Positions 5,914-13,511 of a DNA stretch of 17,626 nucleotides are shown piece by piece. The notes below the pieces were generated by a model. The model had not been told where the DNA came from. It worked only from the letters and a program-made list of their open reading frames with translations, and searched no databases. The stretch comes from Flammeovirgaceae bacterium UBA5008 (GTDB lineage: Bacteria > Bacteroidota > Bacteroidia > Cytophagales > Cyclobacteriaceae). Made by a program: the position numbers and the translations under genes. How positions within the stretch are numbered: position 1 is the first letter of the stretch; each line of letters starts with the position of its first letter. Location: NCBI GenBank assembly GCA_002398365.1, contig DGYK01000067.1:12118-29743 (forward strand), in the 5' to 3' direction.

Positions 5914-8424
5914 ATGAGAATCTTATCGTTGCTATTCGTACTTTTTTTCGTCCAGATTTCCTTCTCACAAGTTCACAAGCAACCCAGTGCTTCGGAGATT
6001 AAACTGAAGCTCAAGAAGCTTAATTTTCTGGGATCTGTTTTATATGTAGCTGCTCATCCGGATGATGAGAATACCCGCGCCATTGCCTACCTCGCCAACG
6101 ATCGGTTAGCCTCAACCGCTTATTTGTCCATGACGCGTGGTGATGGTGGACAAAATTTGATCGGCCCGGAAATCCGCGACTTGCTCGGATTGATTCGCAC
6201 ACAGGAACTACTGGCAGCCAGACGAATAGACGGTGGACAACAATTCTTTACACGCGCCAACGATTTTGGTTTTTCGAAAAACGCCAAAGAGACTTTCGAA
6301 ATTTGGAATAAGAATGAAATACTTTCGGATGTGGTGAAGGTGATTCGCCAGTTTCAACCCGATGTGATCCTCACACGCTTTCCTCCCGATGAACGTGCCG
6401 GTCATGGTCATCATACTGCCTCGGCAATCTTAGCACAGGAAGCATTTGACCTCACCAACGATCCCAATCAATTTCCGGATCAGGTAAAAGAATTGGGCAC
6501 GTGGCAAGCAAAAGGAATTTATACGAACACCGGTCGCTGGTGGAATCAAACCATCAATGAAAATACGCCCGGCATTGTCACTATGAATGTAGGTACCTAC
6601 AACACGTTGCTCGGAAAATCATATTCAGAAATTGCAGCTGAGAGCAGAACGCAGCATAAAAGTCAGGGCTTCGGTTCGCCCGGCAGAAGGGGCGAGGCTT
6701 TGGAGTTTTTTGAGTTTGTCAAAGGCGAAAAAGCCGCGAAAGATATTTTCGATAATGTGAACACCACGTGGAGCCGCGTGAAAGGAGCCGAGCGCATTCC
6801 GGCTTTGGTCGATCGTGCCATCAACGAATTCAAAGGAGAAGATCCAGCCGCCAGCGTTGCATTGCTTTTGCAGATTCGCAAAGAGATCGAGCTTCTCAGT
6901 GCATCGGTATGGAAAACAAAGAAGCTGAACGAAGTGAATCAACTGATTCAGGATTGCGCGGGCTTGTATGTAGAAGTGCTGGCCGACCAATATTGGGTTT
7001 CTCCCGGACAAGCGGTTCTGGCCACTTTCGAGGTGATCAATCGCTCTTCGGCTTCGTTGTCGCTGACTTCGATTACTTCTAAAAATCTAGAGTACGATAC
7101 AACTCTTTCTGCTATATTGAAAAACAATGTGCCATTAGCCTTCAAATCAAAACGCAAGCTGACAGAGCAAGTCGATTTCTCCGGACCGTATTGGCTCAAC
7201 AAGCCGCATTCGTTGGGATTGTTTACCATTCCCAATCCAAGTTTTGTAGGCAAGCCAGAGAATGATCCATCCGTCATTTTGCATTTTACCTTTTTGGTGA
7301 ATGGCGAGAAGTTAACAATACCTGTTCCGTTGATTTACAAATGGACCGATCCTGTAAAAGGAGAATTGTCACGTCCCTTTGAAATTGTTCCTCCTGTGTT
7401 TACGAACCTCAGTAAGTCGGTTTATTTGTTTAAAGATGAACAACCACAGTCGGTGGCAGTTTTGTTGAAATCCACCGTAGATGGAATTAACGGCACTGTA
7501 AAACTCACGTTGCCGGCAGGTTGGAAATCTGAGCCAGCTGTGATATCATTTGAGTTGAAAAAAAGGAATGAAGAGAAGCAAGTGACGTTTGTCGTTACAC
7601 CGGGCAAAGAAGAGATCAAATCTACTGTTCGTGCAATAGCCGAAGTAGGCGGAAAGCAATACGATTTCAGTGTACAAACCATTCAGTACGATCACATTCC
7701 TGTGCAGACATTACAGCCTAAGGCCGAAGAAGAAATTGTGCGTATCAATTTAAAGAAAGAAGGTGCGGTGATCGGCTACATCAAAGGAGCCGGTGATGAT
7801 GTACCCACGGCCTTACGCAACATGGGCTATGAAGTGTGGGAAATGAAGAACGAAGAAGTGACCGAAGCCAATCTGCAAAAAGTAGATGCCGTAGTGCTGG
7901 GCGTACGCGCGATCAATACCAATGATCGGATCCGTTATTTTATGCCTACGCTGCTGAACTATGTAAAAGCAGGCGGCACACTGGTGACGCAATACAATAC
8001 GAATTTTGATTATGAGATCGACAAAGATCAATTTGCGCCTTTTCCTTTAACGCTTTCGCGCGATCGTGTGACCGAAGAAAACAGCGAGGTGCGAATTTTA
8101 AAACCTGAGCATCCCGCGCTCAACTTCCCGAACAAAATAACAGCAGCCGATTTCGAAGGCTGGGTGCAGGAGAGAGGTTTGTATTTTCCTTCTACCTGGG
8201 ATGCCAACTACGAAGCATTGCTGTCGATGAACGATGCCGGTGAGCCTGCCAAGAATGGAAGCCTGTTGGTAGCCAAGTATGGCGAAGGATATTATGTTTA
8301 TACAGGTTTGTCGTTTTTCCGCGAATTGCCGGAAGGAGTTTCCGGAGCGTATAAATTGTTTGCGAATTTGGTTTCGCTCGGCAAGCCCAAGAAATTAGAA
8401 AAGACGAAGGTGAAGAAGCGGTAA
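5914..8424 (+). CDS. Secreted PIG-L/LmbE deacetylase with C-terminal GATase-like domain
   Basis: 836-aa exported protein. Residues 1-18 are a signal peptide (followed by QVHK). The PIG-L/LmbE catalytic domain spans about 38-270: the zinc-binding AHPDDE is at 47-52, and the third ligand region, GHGHH, has histidines at 164, 166 and 167. PIG-L enzymes remove acetyl groups from GlcNAc-like sugars. The middle (about 350-600) looks like beta-sandwich domains. The C-terminal part from about 615 (GAVIGYIKGAGDDVPTALRN, then VDAVVLGVRAINTNDRIRYF) resembles the glutamine-amidotransferase/ThuA-like fold, without an obvious Cys nucleophile. This is far longer than the roughly 230-aa single-domain enzymes such as MshB or BshB. 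It lies upstream of a 37-aa membrane peptide and a sodium symporter, suggesting extracytoplasmic processing before uptake. The substrate is inferred only as an N-acetylated glycoconjugate. Confidence 0.88.
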   Translation: MRILSLLFVLFFVQISFSQVHKQPSASEIKLKLKKLNFLGSVLYVAAHPDDENTRAIAYLANDRLASTAYLSMTRGDGGQNLIGPEIRDLLGLIRTQELLAARRIDGGQQFFTRANDFGFSKNAKETFEIWNKNEILSDVVKVIRQFQPDVILTRFPPDERAGHGHHTASAILAQEAFDLTNDPNQFPDQVKELGTWQAKGIYTNTGRWWNQTINENTPGIVTMNVGTYNTLLGKSYSEIAAESRTQHKSQGFGSPGRRGEALEFFEFVKGEKAAKDIFDNVNTTWSRVKGAERIPALVDRAINEFKGEDPAASVALLLQIRKEIELLSASVWKTKKLNEVNQLIQDCAGLYVEVLADQYWVSPGQAVLATFEVINRSSASLSLTSITSKNLEYDTTLSAILKNNVPLAFKSKRKLTEQVDFSGPYWLNKPHSLGLFTIPNPSFVGKPENDPSVILHFTFLVNGEKLTIPVPLIYKWTDPVKGELSRPFEIVPPVFTNLSKSVYLFKDEQPQSVAVLLKSTVDGINGTVKLTLPAGWKSEPAVISFELKKRNEEKQVTFVVTPGKEEIKSTVRAIAEVGGKQYDFSVQTIQYDHIPVQTLQPKAEEEIVRINLKKEGAVIGYIKGAGDDVPTALRNMGYEVWEMKNEEVTEANLQKVDAVVLGVRAINTNDRIRYFMPTLLNYVKAGGTLVTQYNTNFDYEIDKDQFAPFPLTLSRDRVTEENSEVRILKPEHPALNFPNKITAADFEGWVQERGLYFPSTWDANYEALLSMNDAGEPAKNGSLLVAKYGEGYYVYTGLSFFRELPEGVSGAYKLFANLVSLGKPKKLEKTKVKKR

Positions 8425-8452
8425 TTAATAATCTAAAGAAGCGAATAATAGG

Positions 8453-8470
8453 CACGGGCTTCAGCCCGTG
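8453..8470. repeat. REP-like GC-rich palindrome
   Basis: CACGGGCTTCAGCCCGTG is an 8-bp perfect inverted repeat with a two-base centre, in an otherwise AT-rich 67-bp gap between the PIG-L stop and the 37-aa ORF. Palindromes of this kind are dispersed in many genomes and often associate with REP-type transposases. No poly-T follows, so it is unlikely to be a rho-independent terminator. It may modulate or protect transcripts between the two genes. Confidence 0.6.
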
Positions 8471-8491
8471 GATAAATTGAATTACAATTTT

Positions 8492-8605
8492 ATGCAAGAA
8501 AAACCTCCCGTCTTTGAATCGTGGAATAGCTGGTACGCGCTGGTGCTGGGCGTGATGATCGTACAAGTAATTTTGTTCTTTATTCTCACCCGATCTTTCA
8601 GCTAA
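8492..8605 (+). CDS. 37-residue single-span membrane peptide before the symporter
   Basis: Short ORF from ATG 8492 to TAA 8605 with one base before the symporter ATG at 8607. It encodes a polar N-terminus (MQEKPPVFESWNSWY), one hydrophobic span of about 18 residues (ALVLGVMIVQVILFFILT) and a short RSFS tail. This is the layout of a small integral membrane subunit. Some sodium:solute symporters are encoded with a small membrane partner (YhdT with PanF, YjcH with ActP), although sequence similarity to those is not visible. The near-zero spacing implies coupled translation with the transporter, so a helper or assembly role is plausible. It is below the length most gene callers accept. Confidence 0.65.
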   Translation: MQEKPPVFESWNSWYALVLGVMIVQVILFFILTRSFS

Positions 8606-8606
8606 T

Positions 8607-10316
8607 ATGCATCTACTCGATTGGTTGGTACTATTCGGTACCATTTTTTTTATCGTTGCCTACGGAAGTTGGAAAACCCGTGGTGCCCAAAGCATGGAGG
8701 GATACCTGAAGGGCGACAGCTCCATGAAGTGGTGGATGATCGGAATTTCCATCATGGCCACGCAAGCCAGTGCAGTTACATTCCTATCTACACCCGGTCA
8801 GGCGATTGAAGATGGCATGCGCTTTATTCAATTCTATTTCGGATTGCCCTTGGCGATGATCATCATCGCGGTCACGATGGTGCCCATTTATTATCGCTTG
8901 AAGGTCTACACCGCCTATGAATATTTAGAAAATCGATTTGACCTGAAGACGCGCACTCTCGCTGCCATTTTGTTTCTAATCTTACGAGGACTCTCAGCAG
9001 GAATCACTCTCTTCGCACCGGCATTGGTATTGTCAACCATTTTAGAATGGAATATATTGTTTACCACGCTGCTCATTGGCGCTCTGGTCATCATCTATAC
9101 GGTATCCGGAGGAACGAAAGCCGTGAGCTTAACGCAACGCCAGCAGATGACGGTGATTATGGGAGGAATGATCCTGGCAGGAGTTATCGCATATCGTCTG
9201 ATTCCTGATCATGTGTCATTTGGTAATACCATTCAGATTGCCGGAGAGCTCGGTAAACTCAACATTATCACTACCAATTTTAGTTGGAGCGACCGTTTCA
9301 ATATCTGGTCGGGATTGATTGCCTCTACGTTTTTGTTTCTATCGTATTTCGGTACCGATCAATCGCAGGTGGGGCGCTACCTCGGTGGCAAGTCCATCCG
9401 CGAAAGCAGAATGGGATTGATCATGAACGGCTTGCTGAAAATCCCGATGCAGTTTTTGATTTTGTTCATTGGTGTGTTGGTATTCGTTTTCTACTTGTTC
9501 ATACAGCCACCGATTTTTCATAATGCTACGTTGAAGAAGCAAGCGATGGAAACTGCGCAGGCCGATTCGATTCGTTTACTCGAGGGGAAATACAATACGC
9601 TCTATGCAGAGAAAAGGAAGGCCGTTGATCAATTAGTCGAAGGCATTCAGTCGGATAACCAGGCTTTAAAAGAATCATCCAAGCAGAAGTATACCGCACT
9701 TAAAACAGAAGAAGATCAATTGCGGAAAGCGGTGAAGGCTACCATCGCGGAAGCGGTGCCTGCAGCAAAAACACAAGACCGCGATTATATCTTCCTGAAT
9801 TTTGTGCTCAGCTATCTACCGCACGGCATCATTGGCTTGCTGTTGGCCGTGATGTTTTCTGCCGCCATGTCGTCCATGGCATCGGAGTTGAGTGCGCTGG
9901 CCAGCACCACCACGGTGGATATCTACAAGCGTTCGATTAACTCCAATGCATCCGATGAGCACTATCTAAAAGCCTCGCGCTACTTTACCGTGTTGTGGGC
10001 TTTGATTGCCATGACATTTGCGGCACTCGCCAACTTTGCTGAAAACCTGATTCAGTTTGTCAACATTGTAGGCTCCTTATTTTATGGAACCATCCTCGGC
10101 ATTTTCTTAGTTGCTTTTTACCTGAAGCATGTGAAAAGCAATGCGGTGTTTATTGCGGCTTTGATTGCGGAGTCGCTGGTGTTGTGCTGCTATTTCTACT
10201 TCTACGACCAGATTGCATTCCTCTTTTACAATATCATCGGCTGTGTGATTGTGGTGGTGGTTGCTTTGCTCATCCAGCAGTTCTCACCATCGGACATAAA
10301 AAAAGCTGAGGGTTAA
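8607..10316 (+). CDS. Sodium:solute symporter (SSS family) with a helical insertion
   Basis: 569-aa inner-membrane sodium-coupled transporter, SSS/SGLT-like. The N-terminus is typical (LVLFGTIFFIVAYGSWKTRG, a first membrane span, then GDSSMKWWMIGISIMATQAS). YTVSGGTKAVSLTQRQQ and SYFGTDQSQVGRYLGGKS are conserved SSS landmarks, and the late core reads LLAVMFSAAMSSMASELSA. Residues about 302-390 form an unusual, strongly charged, probably coiled-coil insertion in a loop between two membrane spans (KYNTLYAEKRKAVDQLVEG to KTEEDQLRKAVKATIAEA). It explains why the protein is longer than the usual roughly 500 residues. The substrate cannot be told; the linked PIG-L protein hints at a sugar or amino-sugar derivative. 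The stop codon lies in the loop of an intrinsic terminator. Confidence 0.9.
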   Translation: MHLLDWLVLFGTIFFIVAYGSWKTRGAQSMEGYLKGDSSMKWWMIGISIMATQASAVTFLSTPGQAIEDGMRFIQFYFGLPLAMIIIAVTMVPIYYRLKVYTAYEYLENRFDLKTRTLAAILFLILRGLSAGITLFAPALVLSTILEWNILFTTLLIGALVIIYTVSGGTKAVSLTQRQQMTVIMGGMILAGVIAYRLIPDHVSFGNTIQIAGELGKLNIITTNFSWSDRFNIWSGLIASTFLFLSYFGTDQSQVGRYLGGKSIRESRMGLIMNGLLKIPMQFLILFIGVLVFVFYLFIQPPIFHNATLKKQAMETAQADSIRLLEGKYNTLYAEKRKAVDQLVEGIQSDNQALKESSKQKYTALKTEEDQLRKAVKATIAEAVPAAKTQDRDYIFLNFVLSYLPHGIIGLLLAVMFSAAMSSMASELSALASTTTVDIYKRSINSNASDEHYLKASRYFTVLWALIAMTFAALANFAENLIQFVNIVGSLFYGTILGIFLVAFYLKHVKSNAVFIAALIAESLVLCCYFYFYDQIAFLFYNIIGCVIVVVVALLIQQFSPSDIKKAEG

Positions 10317-10328
10317 CTCAGCTTTTTT
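10298..10328 (+). terminator. Intrinsic terminator overlapping the symporter stop
   Basis: GCTGAG (10305-10310) pairs with CTCAGC (10317-10322), flanked by A7 and T6 tracts that extend the stem. The six-base loop is GGTTAA, so the TAA stop (10314-10316) is in the loop. The A/T flanks are near-symmetrical, so it could also end transcription arriving from the minus-strand DUF2911 gene. Confidence 0.85.
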
Positions 10329-10337
10329 GATTTTGAA

Positions 10338-10420
10338 GCACCTCTAAAAACTTTTATTTTTTACCTCATCCCTTTCCCCTTCTCCACAGAGAGAAGAGAG
10401 TATGGTGTTTTTAGAGTTGC
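10338..10420. repeat. 83-bp inverted-repeat element (MITE- or REP-like)
   Basis: The ends GCACCTCTAAAAAC (10338-10351) and GTTTTTAGAGTTGC (10407-10420) are inverted repeats, 13 of 14 matching. The interior is a pyrimidine-rich run (CCTCATCCCTTTCCCC) followed by a smaller hairpin, CTTCTC at 10379-10384 with GAGAAG at 10391-10396. Similar C/T-rich palindromic elements are dispersed in many Bacteroidetes genomes. It fills the gap between the symporter terminator and the DUF2911 stop. Confidence 0.5.
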
Positions 10421-10431
10421 CTAATAATTGA

Positions 10432-11280
10432 TTACTTCAATGATTTCTGAAGCTCTTCGTTCATCTTTTGGTAATCGGCATTTTTTGCTTTGATAGATTC
10501 TTCCAAAGAAACTTTAGAAGTAGCCAAAGCACCCGCCTTGTCATTCAAGCCTTTTTGAATTCTTGCTTTTTGATACAACATCCAGAAAGCAGTTGGGTTG
10601 CTTTCTAACGCGCTGTTTACAAATTTCAATGCTTGGTTCAGGTCTTTGCCATTCTCCAAATAATATACAGCAGCCTGGAAGTAGTTGTTCGGACTTACTT
10701 TGGTGTTGGCCTCGATTGACTTCATTACTTTTGCATCGAAGTCTACGGTGATCGGCACTTTCACTGAAGTGTTTTCCCACATGATTTGAAGATTAGCGGA
10801 TTTGTTGTTTTCAGCAAAGTCAGCAATTTCTAACGTAAAGGTTTCTACTTTCTCCGTTAATTTCTCTGATTTCACAGTAACGCGGGCCTGATCTTTAGTG
10901 GCATCATAAGCTTCCGTATTTCCACCCATTGCTACATCTTTGTAAAGAATGACAGTCCACTCAGTAGCTCCGGGAATGCTCAACAACAAATAAGTTCCTT
11001 TAGGAACATCCACACCACCAAATTTTACATCATCGCTGAAGGTAATTTTCGAACCGTTGTTCGCAGCAGTGCGCCACAACTTTCCGTAAGGAGTTAAGAA
11101 ATCAGGAGTAGAACCGAAAATTTTGCGGCCTTTTGCTTTCGGACGAGAATATTCAATTTTTACTTCGGTAAGACCCACCACATTGGTAACGGTAGAAGCC
11201 GTGCTGGGCTGTGGAGTTTGAACCTGTGCCTGCGCTACCAAACACAGGGCACTCAGTAAAATTAAAAGGATGTTTTTCAT
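10432..11280 (-). CDS. Exported DUF2911 protein with C-terminal TPR-like helices
   Basis: 282-aa exported protein. The ATG at 11280 begins a clear signal peptide (MKNILLILLSALCLVAQAQ); the longer frame from 11307 would bury it behind nine residues. Residues about 30-180 match DUF2911, common in Bacteroidetes: VKIEYSRPKAKGRKIFG, PYGKLWRTAANNGSKITFSD, VPKGTYLLLSIPG, and WTVILYKD. From about 195 to 275, helical TPR-like pairs follow (YFQAAVYYLENGKDLNQALK, then FWMLYQKARIQKGLNDKAGA). The function of DUF2911 is unknown; location is probably periplasmic. It is divergent from the DNA glycosylase with 52 bp between starts, and is transcribed alone. A match to the -7 consensus lies 25 bases upstream of the start. 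Confidence 0.88.
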   Translation of the reverse strand: MKNILLILLSALCLVAQAQVQTPQPSTASTVTNVVGLTEVKIEYSRPKAKGRKIFGSTPDFLTPYGKLWRTAANNGSKITFSDDVKFGGVDVPKGTYLLLSIPGATEWTVILYKDVAMGGNTEAYDATKDQARVTVKSEKLTEKVETFTLEIADFAENNKSANLQIMWENTSVKVPITVDFDAKVMKSIEANTKVSPNNYFQAAVYYLENGKDLNQALKFVNSALESNPTAFWMLYQKARIQKGLNDKAGALATSKVSLEESIKAKNADYQKMNEELQKSLK

Positions 11281-11304
11281 AATTGTTTGTTTATAATTGA
11301 GCCG

Positions 11305-11312
11305 CAAATTTA
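11305..11312 (-). promoter_or_regulatory. Candidate -7 box for the DUF2911 gene
   Basis: The minus strand reads TAAATTTG, a full match to TAnnTTTG. It would place the transcript start about 18 bases upstream of the ATG at 11280. The nearest upstream TTG is only 15 bases away rather than 19-20, so the -33 element is poor. Confidence 0.4.
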
Positions 11313-11332
11313 AGATAATTCAATTACCAACG

Positions 11333-11914
11333 ATGAAGCTTCCACAATCCTTTTACGAGCGGTCGAATGTGGTGCGAGTGGCCAAGGATTTGATTGGTAA
11401 AAGATTGATTACCAATGTTAATGACATGTTAACGAGCGGCATCATTGTAGAAACGGAAGCCTACTCGTACAAAGAAAGAGGTTGCCACGCTTACAAAGGG
11501 CCAACGGAGCGAAACAAAGTGATGTTTGAAAAGGGGGGCATCAGTTATGTGTATCTTTGTTATGGCATGCATCATCTGTTCAATGTGGTCACCAATCAAT
11601 CCGGCAAAGCCGATGCGGTGTTGATCCGCGCACTCGAGCCGGAGCTCGGAATGGACCTGATGATGGAACGTATGAAAGTCAATTCAATCAAACGAATCAC
11701 CAGCGGTCCGGGTAAGTTGACGAAAGCACTGGGCATCACGAAGAGTTGGAATGGGGTAGATTTGCTGGGCCATCAGGTGTGGATTGAAGAAGGAGATAAA
11801 GTGTCTTCCTCTAAAATCAAAGCCGATGCCCGCATTGGAATTGATTATGCCGGAGAAGATGCGTTACTTCCGTGGCGCTTTTCTATCAAGGATAATAAAT
11901 GGGTGAGTAAATAG
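11333..11914 (+). CDS. mpg: 3-methyladenine DNA glycosylase, AAG/MPG family
   Basis: 193-aa cytoplasmic base-excision-repair enzyme that removes alkylated purines such as 3-methyladenine. IVETEAY (38-44) carries the glutamate equivalent to human AAG E125 (E42) and the stacking tyrosine (Y44). CHAYKG supplies the active-site histidine (H52). ISYVYLCYGMHHLFNVVT supplies the other pocket tyrosine (Y74), followed by VLIRALEP and ITSGPGKLTKALGI. The start is ATG 11333; an in-frame TTG at 11297 would add a non-conserved tail and overlap the divergent promoter region. Length is normal for bacterial members. The next gene starts 10 bp downstream, so the two are probably co-transcribed although unrelated in function. 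Confidence 0.93.
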   Translation: MKLPQSFYERSNVVRVAKDLIGKRLITNVNDMLTSGIIVETEAYSYKERGCHAYKGPTERNKVMFEKGGISYVYLCYGMHHLFNVVTNQSGKADAVLIRALEPELGMDLMMERMKVNSIKRITSGPGKLTKALGITKSWNGVDLLGHQVWIEEGDKVSSSKIKADARIGIDYAGEDALLPWRFSIKDNKWVSK

Positions 11915-11924
11915 TTAATTGTAA

Positions 11925-13463
11925 ATGCTGCAGATGATTAAATGGATTTGGATCGGTGCCATCACCTTGCTTTGCGCGAAAGGGTTTACGCAATCATCTC
12001 CGGAGTTTAGTTTGGTCAACTCTCCTTACGATGAACAAAATCCGGTAATCAGCCCGGATGGAAGAGTATTGTACCTCACCATTGGCAAACATCCACAGAA
12101 TGTAGGCGGCAAAAAAGATCCGGGCGATATTTGGGTGTCGTTGAAGATTGATGGCAAGTGGCAAGCCCCCATTCATGGAGGAAATAAAATTAACAACACC
12201 AACTACAATGCGATAGCAGGATTTAGTCTCGATGGGAATCAAATGTTTTTGCTCGGCCATTATGCCAAAGAGGGCAACATCACGACACAGGGAATTGCCA
12301 TTGCGGAACGAGAATCCAATGGATGGTCGTTTCCACAAAACCGCTCTATCCCTTATTTCAAAAATCAGAGTGAAGAGTGGAGTGGCTTCTTATCTGAAAA
12401 TGCGTTTGTGTTTTCAGCCGAAAGTTACGGCACCCGTGGTGCGGAAGATATTTATGTTTCGCTGATTCAGGATGGGCGCTTTCAAGAACCAATCAATCTG
12501 GGCAAAGTCATCAACACGCCTCTGCAAGAGTTCACACCGTCTCTTTCCATCGATGGTCGTACGTTGTATTTTGCCTCCAACGGACACCAAGGATTGGGCA
12601 GTTTTGATATTTATAAATCCGAGCGATTGGATGACACCTGGACCAATTGGTCGGTGCCCGTGAATTTAGGCGAGGCTGTCAATTCAGAATCCAGAGAATT
12701 GTATTACCGAATCACCAACTCCGGTGTTTTGTATACCTCTACACGCGACAGCAACGGCTATGGGGATATCCGAAAAGTGTTGGAAACAACGGAGCCATTG
12801 CCGAAGGTGGATACGCTCATCCGAATGGTCGAGAAGGTGCCCGAAGCAGAACTTCAAAATCAGGTTATCATCACCGGCAAGGTGACCAACTCCAAAACAA
12901 AGGTGGGCATTGCCGCTTCCATCCGCTTCAAAGCAGATACCACCATCATCGTGCAGTCGGCAGCAAATGGTTTGTATCAGGCCACTATTCCATCGGGTAA
13001 AGTCTTCACTATCGAGCTGGAGAGTAGGGCCTTTGTCAATCGCATTGAGAAGTTGGACATTCGCACCTTGCAACTCAAAAAACTGGAATTGAATTTTCAG
13101 TTGCAGCCGATTGAAGTGGGCACGCTCGTCAGCCTGAAAAGCATCTTGTTCAACATGGGCACCACTACACTGTTAGAAGAATCATACCCGGAATTGGATG
13201 CGGTGGTGGACTTCATGAAGTCCAACCCCAAAGTGGAAATCGAACTGGAAGGTCATACCGACAATCGGGGAGATGCCAAGAAGAATCTGGCGCTTTCTAA
13301 AGAACGTGTTGATCGTATCAAAGCCTATCTCGTTTCGAAAGGCGTTGCATCCAGACGCATTCGCGGCAAGGGTTTTGGCGGCACCAAGCCCATCGCGACC
13401 AACGATTCCGAAGAAGCACGCAAGCTCAACCGCAGGGTCGAGTTTCTGATTGTAAAGAACTGA
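11925..13463 (+). CDS. Envelope protein with PD40 repeats, carboxypeptidase-like and OmpA domains
   Basis: 512-aa exported protein. The signal peptide is about residues 1-22 (ending GFTQ); ATG 11934 is an alternative start three codons in. Residues about 30-300 contain PD40/WD40-like beta-propeller repeats with the typical SPDGRVLYLTIG, SLDGNQMFLLG and SIDGRTLYFASNG. A carboxypeptidase-regulatory-like sandwich follows at about 312-392 (VIITGKVTNSKTKVGIAASI). The C-terminal OmpA peptidoglycan-binding domain runs from about 405, with LEGHTDNRGDAKKNLALSKER and RRVEFLIV. The order PD40, sandwich, OmpA resembles PorE of the type IX secretion system, but the N-terminal TPR region of PorE is absent. 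It probably sits in the periplasm or at the outer membrane and grips peptidoglycan. A direct role in secretion or gliding is only an inference. Confidence 0.9.
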   Translation: MLQMIKWIWIGAITLLCAKGFTQSSPEFSLVNSPYDEQNPVISPDGRVLYLTIGKHPQNVGGKKDPGDIWVSLKIDGKWQAPIHGGNKINNTNYNAIAGFSLDGNQMFLLGHYAKEGNITTQGIAIAERESNGWSFPQNRSIPYFKNQSEEWSGFLSENAFVFSAESYGTRGAEDIYVSLIQDGRFQEPINLGKVINTPLQEFTPSLSIDGRTLYFASNGHQGLGSFDIYKSERLDDTWTNWSVPVNLGEAVNSESRELYYRITNSGVLYTSTRDSNGYGDIRKVLETTEPLPKVDTLIRMVEKVPEAELQNQVIITGKVTNSKTKVGIAASIRFKADTTIIVQSAANGLYQATIPSGKVFTIELESRAFVNRIEKLDIRTLQLKKLELNFQLQPIEVGTLVSLKSILFNMGTTTLLEESYPELDAVVDFMKSNPKVEIELEGHTDNRGDAKKNLALSKERVDRIKAYLVSKGVASRRIRGKGFGGTKPIATNDSEEARKLNRRVEFLIVKN

Positions 13464-13474
13464 TTTCAACCCTG

Positions 13475-13505
13475 TTTGCGGCTTACCCAAGATGCAGTAC
13501 CTTTG
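13475..13505 (+). promoter_or_regulatory. Bacteroidetes-type promoter before the TPR gene
   Basis: TTTG (13475-13478), 19 bases, then TACCTTTG (13498-13505) match the Bacteroidetes sigma-factor consensus TTTG, N19-20, TAnnTTTG. It lies just after the OmpA-protein stop (13463). Transcription would begin near 13510, almost at the ATG at 13512, predicting a leaderless or nearly leaderless mRNA. Confidence 0.55.
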
Positions 13506-13511
13506 CACCTC

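Noticed and set aside
6625..7011. 128-codon minus-strand frame inside the PIG-L gene
   Set aside because: Shadow frame; the plus-strand PIG-L protein is continuous and well conserved there, and the antisense product has no coherent domain.
11281..11307. Longer DUF2911 start at 11307
   Set aside because: It would place nine polar residues before a canonical signal peptide that starts at 11280.
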